Assembly: GCA_024282035.1 (NCBI GenBank)
Contig: JAMWZR010000001.1
Location: 62,001 to 126,000 of the forward strand
Direction: 5' to 3'
DNA length: 64,000 bases
Source: Nitrosomonas sp.
Lineage (GTDB): Bacteria; Pseudomonadota; Gammaproteobacteria; Burkholderiales; Nitrosomonadaceae
Each line of letters starts with the position of its first letter. Position 1 is the stretch's first letter. The position numbers were made by a program, and so were the translations under genes. The notes beneath the pieces were generated by a model that searched no databases, was not told where the DNA came from, and was given only the letters and a program-made list of their open reading frames with translations. Below, piece after piece: positions 62,711 to 64,000 of the stretch.

Positions 62711-63163
62711 TTAGCTCTGCTCCCATGGCAGACCTGCCGCTTTCCAACCGGAGGCCTTGCCTCTCTGGCCGCTTTCATCCCGATCACCCTCGAAACCTTC
62801 GAGGACGTTATAACATTCGGCAAAATCCATATCCGTAGCCATGGCCGCCGCCTGATTCGAGCGAGCACCACTGCGGCAAATGAACAGTACGGGCAGATTT
62901 TTGTCGACTTGTGAGGCCAATTGATCGAGAAATCGAGGATTGGGTTGCATGCCGGGGTACGAGCGCAACTCAATTTCTGTCGCGCCGGGGATACGCCCAA
63001 CCCAATCCAGTTCAGCACGTGACCGTACATCGATCAGTTGTGCCTGCGCATGCTCCTGTAGCACACGATATGCTTCCATTGGAAGCAAGGCGCCTTTGTA
63101 GGGAAGTCCGAGTTCTTGCGCACGCTGCTGCGCTTTTTCCAGTATTGCTGTGAGAGTTTCCAT
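62711..63163 (-). CDS. Rhodanese-like sulfurtransferase domain protein
   Basis: A 150-residue protein. A single rhodanese domain has LIDVRSRAELDWVGRIPGA and the active-site loop CRSGARS with Cys96; AECYNVLEGFEGD follows. It would transfer sulfane sulfur or act in redox sensing. The unusual N-terminal helix (about 1-38) contains MEAYRVLQEHA. Convergent with the RTX gene and divergent from the pseudouridine synthase. Confidence 0.88.
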   Translation of the reverse strand: METLTAILEKAQQRAQELGLPYKGALLPMEAYRVLQEHAQAQLIDVRSRAELDWVGRIPGATEIELRSYPGMQPNPRFLDQLASQVDKNLPVLFICRSGARSNQAAAMATDMDFAECYNVLEGFEGDRDESGQRGKASGWKAAGLPWEQS

Positions 63164-63265
63164 GAATAATCCTAGCGATGAAATGTAAAAATGTTCGAGC
63201 GATTACCTTTATAATGCCGGTAAAACCAACTTTTCATTCCTTTTTTGCCCCTATTATAGCGTCTC

Positions 63266-64000
63266 ATGGAAAAAATCCGCTTATCCAAACTGATGTCGGA
63301 GCAAGGAATCTGCTCGCGCCGCGAGGCCGATCGATTTATCGAACTCGGTTGGGTGTTTGTCGACGGCGAACGGATTTCCGAGCTGGGTACCAAAATTTTT
63401 CCGAACCAAAAAATCACCTTGAACAAGGCAGCACAAGTGCAGCAATCGCAGCAGGTGACGATTTTGTTGAACAAGCCCGTCGGTTATGTATCCGGGCAGC
63501 CGGAGCCGGGTTATCAGCCAGCGGTCGTGTTGATCAAACCGGAGAACCAGTATTGTGGTCGGGATCAGTCATCGGAAAAGCGCTTTCAGCCAATGCATTT
63601 GAAAAATCTGGCGCCTGCGGGACGGCTGGATATCGATTCACAGGGTTTGCTGATACTGACGCAGGATGGACGGATCGCCCGGCAACTGATCGGTGACGAT
63701 TCCACCATCGAAAAAGAATATCTGGTGCGGGTTTCGGGAACATTGCCCAAGGCCAAACTGGCCTTGCTGAATCACGGCCTGAGTCTGGATGGTCAGCCGT
63801 TGAAACCGGCGAAAGTGAATTGGCTGAATCAGGACCAGTTGCGTTTCATTTTGCGTGAAGGCAAGAAGCGCCAGATCCGCCGCATGTGCGAACTGGTTAA
63901 TCTGAAAGTGACCGGTTTGAAGCGCGTGCGTATCGGCCAGGTCAGGCTGGGCGACTTGCCCGAGGGACAGTGGCGCTACCTGACAGCGGCTGAACGATTC
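63266..64000 (+). CDS. rluF: RluF-type rRNA pseudouridine synthase, 5' part
   Basis: The ATG at 63266 opens a frame running off the window edge: 245 codons present. An S4 RNA-binding domain ([18 protein letters not shown]) is followed by the RsuA/RluF-type catalytic block [14 protein letters not shown] with Asp122 as nucleophile, EKEYLV and KRQIRRMCE. The S-Q after the Asp fits RluF or a close relative better than RluB/RsuA, so the symbol is tentative. It isomerises uridines in 23S rRNA. Confidence 0.85.
   Translation, partial: MEKIRLSKLMSEQGICSRREADRFIELGWVFVDGERISELGTKIFPNQKITLNKAAQVQQSQQVTILLNKPVGYVSGQPEPGYQPAVVLIKPENQYCGRDQSSEKRFQPMHLKNLAPAGRLDIDSQGLLILTQDGRIARQLIGDDSTIEKEYLVRVSGTLPKAKLALLNHGLSLDGQPLKPAKVNWLNQDQLRFILREGKKRQIRRMCELVNLKVTGLKRVRIGQVRLGDLPEGQWRYLTAAERF

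Overview
The window looks like a piece of a betaproteobacterial chromosome next to the replication origin. The best guess is a Nitrosomonas-like ammonia oxidiser. This rests on gene content and order: dnaA-dnaN-gyrB with no recF between dnaN and gyrB, PPi-phosphofructokinase beside a K+-independent H+-pumping pyrophosphatase, and many small periplasmic copper, haem and thiol-redox proteins. It is inference from recognised families, because no rRNA or tRNA gene was seen. Most of the window is compact housekeeping sequence. One accessory island was found at about 35.6-38.8 kb.

Layout: 0-4 kb holds the adk 3' end, pfp and hppA (adenylate and pyrophosphate energy metabolism). 4-7 kb holds a Crp/Fnr-type regulator, a small exosortase-associated-type protein and a secreted M10 metalloprotease with RTX repeats. 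7-12.5 kb holds lolC/F-lolD, a fused ABC exporter, a methyltransferase and a secreted orphan. 12.6-20.1 kb is a long leftward sulfate-uptake operon (YezD-like protein, porin, sbp, DUF2325, degenerate EAL protein, cysT, cysW, cysA, small membrane protein). 20.3-28.6 kb holds cca, a cupredoxin-DUF411-cytochrome c cassette, ttcA, DUF2784, two BON lipoproteins, a TlpA-like protein, dsbD and cutA. 28.7-34.4 kb holds a small membrane protein, a chemoreceptor, an ornithine cyclodeaminase-like enzyme and typA.

The 34.5-38.8 kb stretch is the most unusual. A beta-propeller protein is followed by a dead type III restriction-modification locus in three pieces, all on the minus strand and in the right order: the mod 5' end, an internal piece of mod with a frameshift, and the res 3' end. 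Between the first two pieces sits an intact, AT-rich two-gene cassette: a 316-residue soluble protein of unknown family and a 190-residue membrane protein with about four membrane segments. The first cassette gene starts one base after the stop of the leader reading frame made from the mod 5' end. Swapping of one anti-phage module into another, or capture of mod expression signals, are both plausible. A Fic protein lies upstream.

38.9-48.2 kb holds gyrB, dnaN, a probable origin with two DnaA boxes, dnaA, the pcnB-folK-panB-panC operon and a compact RNase P RNA. 48.7-57.1 kb holds an MscK-type channel, tolC, a PCMT-family methyltransferase, a TPP riboswitch with thiC, and uppP. 57.4-64 kb holds a PEP-CTERM HAF-repeat protein, a GCS2-type ligase paired with an M14-type zinc hydrolase, a second RTX protein whose C-terminus resembles that of the M10 protease, a rhodanese, and the 5' part of an RluF-type pseudouridine synthase.

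The periplasmic copper, haem and thiol genes (21.6-28.6 kb) fit a cell rich in c-type cytochromes and copper enzymes. The RTX and PEP-CTERM proteins point to active surface and secretion biology, although neither the type I ABC exporter nor the exosortase gene is recognisable in the window.
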